From assembly GCF_022807995.1 (NCBI RefSeq), contig NZ_CP094351.1, forward strand, positions 2,263,001 through 2,327,000: a DNA stretch of 64,000 nt, given 5' to 3'. This document shows positions 61,877 through 64,000 of this stretch, one piece after another (positions within the stretch are counted from its first letter, which is position 1; every line of letters starts with the position of its first letter). The DNA is from Pseudomonas orientalis. GTDB taxonomy: Bacteria > Pseudomonadota > Gammaproteobacteria > Pseudomonadales > Pseudomonadaceae. The position numbers and the translations under genes are program-made. Below the pieces are notes generated by a model. The model worked only from the letters and a program-made list of their open reading frames with translations, ran no database searches and was not told the DNA's origin.

Positions 61877-64000
61877 ATGCTTTCCAACCCTAACATCGAC
61901 CTGGTGTCGCGCTTTCTTCGCCTGCCTCTGGAACAACGCCAGCAGTTTTATCAGCGCCTGCAAGGCCGAGGCATGAGCTTCGCTCAACTGCCGATTGCTT
62001 GCATCCGTGAAGACGGCCAACGTTTGCCGCTGTCATACGCCCAGGAGCGTCAGTGGTTTCTGTGGGAGTTGGATCCCGGTAGCGCCACTTACCACATCCC
62101 CGGCGCCTTGCGTTTGCACGGTCGGCTGGACCTGGCGGCATTGCAGCGTAGCTTCGACAGCCTGCTGGCCCGACACGAGAGCCTGCGCACGCATCTGGTC
62201 GAAGAGGGTGAGCAGGTGTGGCAGGCCGTGCTGCCCCAGGCACGGGTTGAGATTCAACAAGGGCAGATTGATGAAGCACAGTTGATGGCACGAGTGGAAG
62301 CGGAGGTGGCGCGGCCGTTCGATTTGCACCAGGCTCCGCTGCTGCGCGTAACCTTGCTGCAACTGGCTGAAGATGAGCATGTACTGGTGATGGTGCAGCA
62401 CCACATTGTCTCCGACGGTTGGTCGATGCAGGTGATGGTCCGGGAGCTGGTGCAATTGTATGCCGCGTACAGCCAGGGCCAGACGCTGCAATTGCCGCAG
62501 CTGCCGATCCAGTACGCCGACTATGCCCTGTGGCAGCGCGGCTGGATGGAAGCGGGGGAGCGGGTGCGACAACTGGCCTATTGGCAGGCGCTGCTGGGCG
62601 GTGAACAGCCGGTGCTGGAACTGCCGCTGGACCGTCCGCGCCCGGCGCAGCAAAGCCATCGCGGCGCGAGCCTGGAGCTGCATCTGCAGCCCGAACTGGT
62701 CGCCGGCCTCAAGCGTCTGGCGCAGCAAGAGGGCGTCACCCCATTCATGCTGCTGCTCGCTTCCTTCCAGACCTTGCTTTACCGCTACAGCGGGCAGTCG
62801 GATATTCGCATCGGCGTGCCGATTGCCAACCGCAACCGCGTCGAAACCGAGGGGCTGATCGGCTTTTTCGTCAACACCCAGGTGCTCAAGGCGGACCTGG
62901 ACGGGCAGATGAGCTTTGTCGAGTTGCTGCAACAGGCCAAGCGACGTTCCCTGGAAGCCCAGGCCCACCAGGACCTGCCGTTCGAGCAACTGGTGGTGGC
63001 GCTTTCGCCTGAGCGCAGCCTGAGCCACAACCCCTTGTTCCAGGTGATGTTCAACCATCAGACCGACGCCCAGGGCGGGCGCGACGGCCAGCAACTGCCG
63101 CGCCTGCGCGTGACGGAGCTGGACTGGGACAGTTGCACCACGCATTTCGACCTGAGCCTGGACACCCACGAGTCGGTCGAAGGGCTTTGGGCGGCGCTGA
63201 ACTACGCCACCGATTTGTTCGATGCGGCGACCATCGAGCGCCTGGCGCAGCATTGGCAGCAGTTGCTGCAGGCGGTCGTCAGCGCCCCGCACAGCCTTCT
63301 GGCCGAGCTTTCGCTGCTGGATGTCGCCGAGCAGCAGCGCATGCTCCAGGACTGGAACGCCCCGGCCTGCGCCGGTGAATTGCAAGGCGTGCACCGGCTG
63401 TTCGAAGCCCGGGCCGCCGCGCAGCCCGAACGCCAAGCCCTGGCCCTGGACGACCAGGTCCTCAGCTACGGCGAACTGAACCGCCAGGCCAACCGCCTGG
63501 CGCATTACTTGATCGCTCAAGGCATCGGCCCGCAGGCCTTGGTCGGGATCGCCGTGGAGCGCTCGTTTGCCATGGTGGTCAGCCTGTTGGCGGTGCTCAA
63601 GACCGGCGCTGCCTATGTGCCGCTGGACCCTGGGTACCCCCGCGAACGTCTGGTGCACATGCTCGAGGACAGCGACGTGCGCCTGGTGTTGACCCAGTCG
63701 CACCTGCGTGATCGCCTGCCATTGCCTGCGCACGTGGCTGCTGTGGAAATCGACCTGGCCCAGGCACAGTTGGCGCTGTGTGATGAACACAATCCAGCCG
63801 CTGTTTTCGAACCGCTGAGCCTGGCCTATGTGATCTACACCTCGGGTTCTACCGGCAAACCCAAGGGGGTTGCCGTCAGCCATGGCGCGTTGAGTGAGTT
63901 CGCCGGCATCGCCGCCGATTATTCGCAGCTGGTCGCACAAGACCGGGTATTGCAGTTCGCAACCTTGAATTTCGACGGCTTCGTCGAGCAGTTGTACCCG
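61877..64000 (+). CDS. pvdJ: pyoverdine peptide synthetase, first module, truncated by window end (PvdJ-type)
   Basis: The gene begins four bases after the pvdI stop, and 708 codons are visible. After a short N-terminal helix it has an LCL condensation domain (HHIVSDG at 175) and most of an adenylation domain core (YTSGSTGKPKG at 654). The visible specificity residues are D700-G701-E704 in NFDGFVEQLYP, the same start as the Lys-type domain in module 2 of pvdI, so lysine is predicted. It probably continues PvdI colinearly and should end with further modules and a thioesterase beyond the window. Confidence 0.87.
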   Translation, partial: MLSNPNIDLVSRFLRLPLEQRQQFYQRLQGRGMSFAQLPIACIREDGQRLPLSYAQERQWFLWELDPGSATYHIPGALRLHGRLDLAALQRSFDSLLARHESLRTHLVEEGEQVWQAVLPQARVEIQQGQIDEAQLMARVEAEVARPFDLHQAPLLRVTLLQLAEDEHVLVMVQHHIVSDGWSMQVMVRELVQLYAAYSQGQTLQLPQLPIQYADYALWQRGWMEAGERVRQLAYWQALLGGEQPVLELPLDRPRPAQQSHRGASLELHLQPELVAGLKRLAQQEGVTPFMLLLASFQTLLYRYSGQSDIRIGVPIANRNRVETEGLIGFFVNTQVLKADLDGQMSFVELLQQAKRRSLEAQAHQDLPFEQLVVALSPERSLSHNPLFQVMFNHQTDAQGGRDGQQLPRLRVTELDWDSCTTHFDLSLDTHESVEGLWAALNYATDLFDAATIERLAQHWQQLLQAVVSAPHSLLAELSLLDVAEQQRMLQDWNAPACAGELQGVHRLFEARAAAQPERQALALDDQVLSYGELNRQANRLAHYLIAQGIGPQALVGIAVERSFAMVVSLLAVLKTGAAYVPLDPGYPRERLVHMLEDSDVRLVLTQSHLRDRLPLPAHVAAVEIDLAQAQLALCDEHNPAAVFEPLSLAYVIYTSGSTGKPKGVAVSHGALSEFAGIAADYSQLVAQDRVLQFATLNFDGFVEQLYP

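Noticed and set aside
59609..63940. Further long minus-strand frames (723 and 635 codons) over pvdI and pvdJ
   Set aside because: Same antisense effect, with low-complexity His/Gln/Arg-rich translation and no ribosome sites of note.

Overview
The window looks like a chromosomal segment of a Pseudomonas fluorescens-group bacterium. The evidence is the GC-rich coding style, many REP/REPIN repeats of the type known from P. fluorescens SBW25 (GTGGGAGGGGGCTTGC and GAGCGAGCTTGCTCGC cores), Pseudomonas-type genes (cobF, NrtR/pncA-pncB-nadE, a metallothionein, tsx) and, at the right end, pyoverdine peptide synthetases. No rRNA, tRNA, CRISPR array or prophage was recognised.

Left part (1-11.1 kb): the end of a sigma-54 activator; a LacI-type regulator divergent from a four-gene operon resembling rhizopine mocDEF plus a MocC-like TIM barrel; uppP; a GNAT acetyltransferase; a GATase1/AraC regulator; and an electrophile-response operon (NemR-like TetR, DJ-1/PfpI protein, NemA-like ene reductase) with a clear operator. 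At 11.4-12.5 kb a compact IS110-family element has split a hairpin-rich repeat. Its left end carries what reads as a complete bridge RNA, with guides matching both the reconstructed target and the element's own ends.

Middle (12.7-38.3 kb): oxidoreductases; a DoxX protein; an alpha/beta hydrolase; a periplasmic VOC protein co-transcribed with an AlgE-like porin; a PAS-LuxR regulator divergent from a thiolase/acyl-CoA synthetase/MFS operon; cobF; a KefB/C-type exchanger; a hydrolase-YaaW fusion; mntH; a LysR regulator beside paired DUF606 transporters; a 58-residue metallothionein; a tsx-nucleoside permease operon behind a PurR-like operator; and an AraC/sorbitol-dehydrogenase-like pair.

Right part (38.3-64 kb): the NAD salvage regulon (nrtR divergent from pncA-pncB-nadE, with a 21-bp palindrome between them). 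An AT-richer gene follows, encoding a 522-residue protein of four diverged EF-hand-like repeats of unknown role. Then come MATE and MFS transporters, a hicAB toxin-antitoxin pair, and pvdI (4,678 aa) followed by the start of a second synthetase (pvdJ). Specificity residues and domain order predict D-Ser, Lys, Gly, formyl-hydroxyornithine (pvdI), then Lys (start of pvdJ). As I recall, this is the order of the pyoverdine of P. fluorescens ATCC 13525/SBW25. No other pvd gene (pvdL, pvdS, fpvA) lies in the window.
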